DNA of 64,000 bases. Origin: Flavobacteriales bacterium. GTDB taxonomy: Bacteria > Bacteroidota > Bacteroidia > Flavobacteriales > Flavobacteriaceae. Below are positions 63,914-64,000 of the stretch, piece by piece. The stretch is from the NCBI GenBank assembly GCA_017303755.1, contig JAFLBS010000007.1:156470-220469 (forward strand), in the 5' to 3' direction. Made by a program: the position numbers and the translations under genes. Each line of letters begins with the position of its first letter. Position 1 is the stretch's first letter. The notes below the pieces were generated by a model. It had not been told where the DNA came from. It was given only the letters and a program-made list of their open reading frames with translations, and ran no database searches.

Positions 63914-63956
63914 TGAATAGAGTTGGACTTCAGTAATGAATAGAGCTGGACTTCAG
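63911..63956 (+). repeat. 23-bp tandem duplication after dnaK
   Basis: TAATGAATAGAGTTGGACTT... and TAATGAATAGAGCTGGACTT... lie back to back (63911-63933 and 63934-63956), one base different. The second copy contributes the left arm of the following terminator. Confidence 0.8.
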
Positions 63957-63970
63957 TCCAGCTTATTTTT
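63944..63970 (+). terminator. Rho-independent terminator after dnaK
   Basis: AGCTGGACT (63944-63952), TC, AGTCCAGCT (63955-63963), then TATTTTTG. A stem of nine pairs, but very short loop; the hairpin sequence resembles the REP-like elements of the window. Confidence 0.7.
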
Positions 63971-64000
63971 GAATGAATATATAAATGGGTCGGATTTTAA

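Overview
The window looks like chromosome from a member of the Flavobacteriaceae, most likely Flavobacterium or a close relative. The evidence is AT-rich DNA, promoters of the Bacteroidetes type (TAnnTTTG -7 boxes just upstream of several starts), family-typical genes (the tpx-dgkA-ftsK-lolA-lptF order, a DUF5723-type outer membrane protein, an HMG-CoA synthase, a single-chain L-serine dehydratase) and many small lipoproteins. This assignment rests on gene content and my memory of families, not on a database search. No rRNA or tRNA genes, CRISPR array or prophage were seen.

Layout. 1-5476 (minus): envelope and cell-division operon tpx-dgkA-ftsK-lolA-LptF/G (last gene cut by the edge). 5567-8454 (plus): arsenic operon with an ArsR repressor and its operator, a small membrane protein of unknown function, a phosphatase-type arsenate reductase and an Acr3 arsenite pump. 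8473-12600 (minus): a 1375-residue LRR-Roc-COR-TIR protein whose LRR part is three tandem copies of one cassette. This is the most unusual gene in the window and a candidate signalling or immune receptor. 12909-17617 (minus): TauE/SafE permease, a small conserved protein, thioredoxin, 2-Cys peroxiredoxin and KatG, mostly an oxidative-stress block. 17845-24542: amino-acid permease, DoxX-like protein, M28 peptidase, then a divergent PLP enzyme/Lrp regulator pair and a META lipoprotein. 24543-29591: AspT-type transporter, pckA and lpd. 29644-37919: lipoprotein, DoxX protein, pabB, an ECF sigma factor, a secreted thioredoxin-like protein, tilS, a DsbD-like protein and comM.

37955-40363 is repeat-rich. 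An IS200/RAYT-like Y1 transposase is flanked by matching 20-bp hairpins, preceded by nine copies of a 7-bp repeat and followed by three copies of a 26-bp repeat. A third hairpin, a perfect 22-bp palindrome and a dispersed repeat lie about 1.7 kb further on, past an HMG-CoA synthase gene. 40417-51008 (minus) holds a zinc metallopeptidase, a large hybrid histidine kinase coupled to a membrane protein, aldehyde dehydrogenase, an outer membrane protein, a pseudouridine synthase, a four-helix-bundle gene between inverted repeats, and panB. 51110-58360 carries a potassium group: KdpD/KdpE-like two-component pair, Kup transporter, beta-barrel porin and DUF389 protein, without kdpABC in the window. 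58370-64000 holds a histidine-kinase remnant, a lipocalin-like lipoprotein, sdaA, rarD and dnaK. dnaK has a sigma-54-type (-24/-12) promoter.

Intergenic DNA carries several dispersed repeat families: an ~80-bp element in about four copies, a CCTGCCTGCCGG-type palindrome in two copies, and the transposase-type hairpins in three copies.
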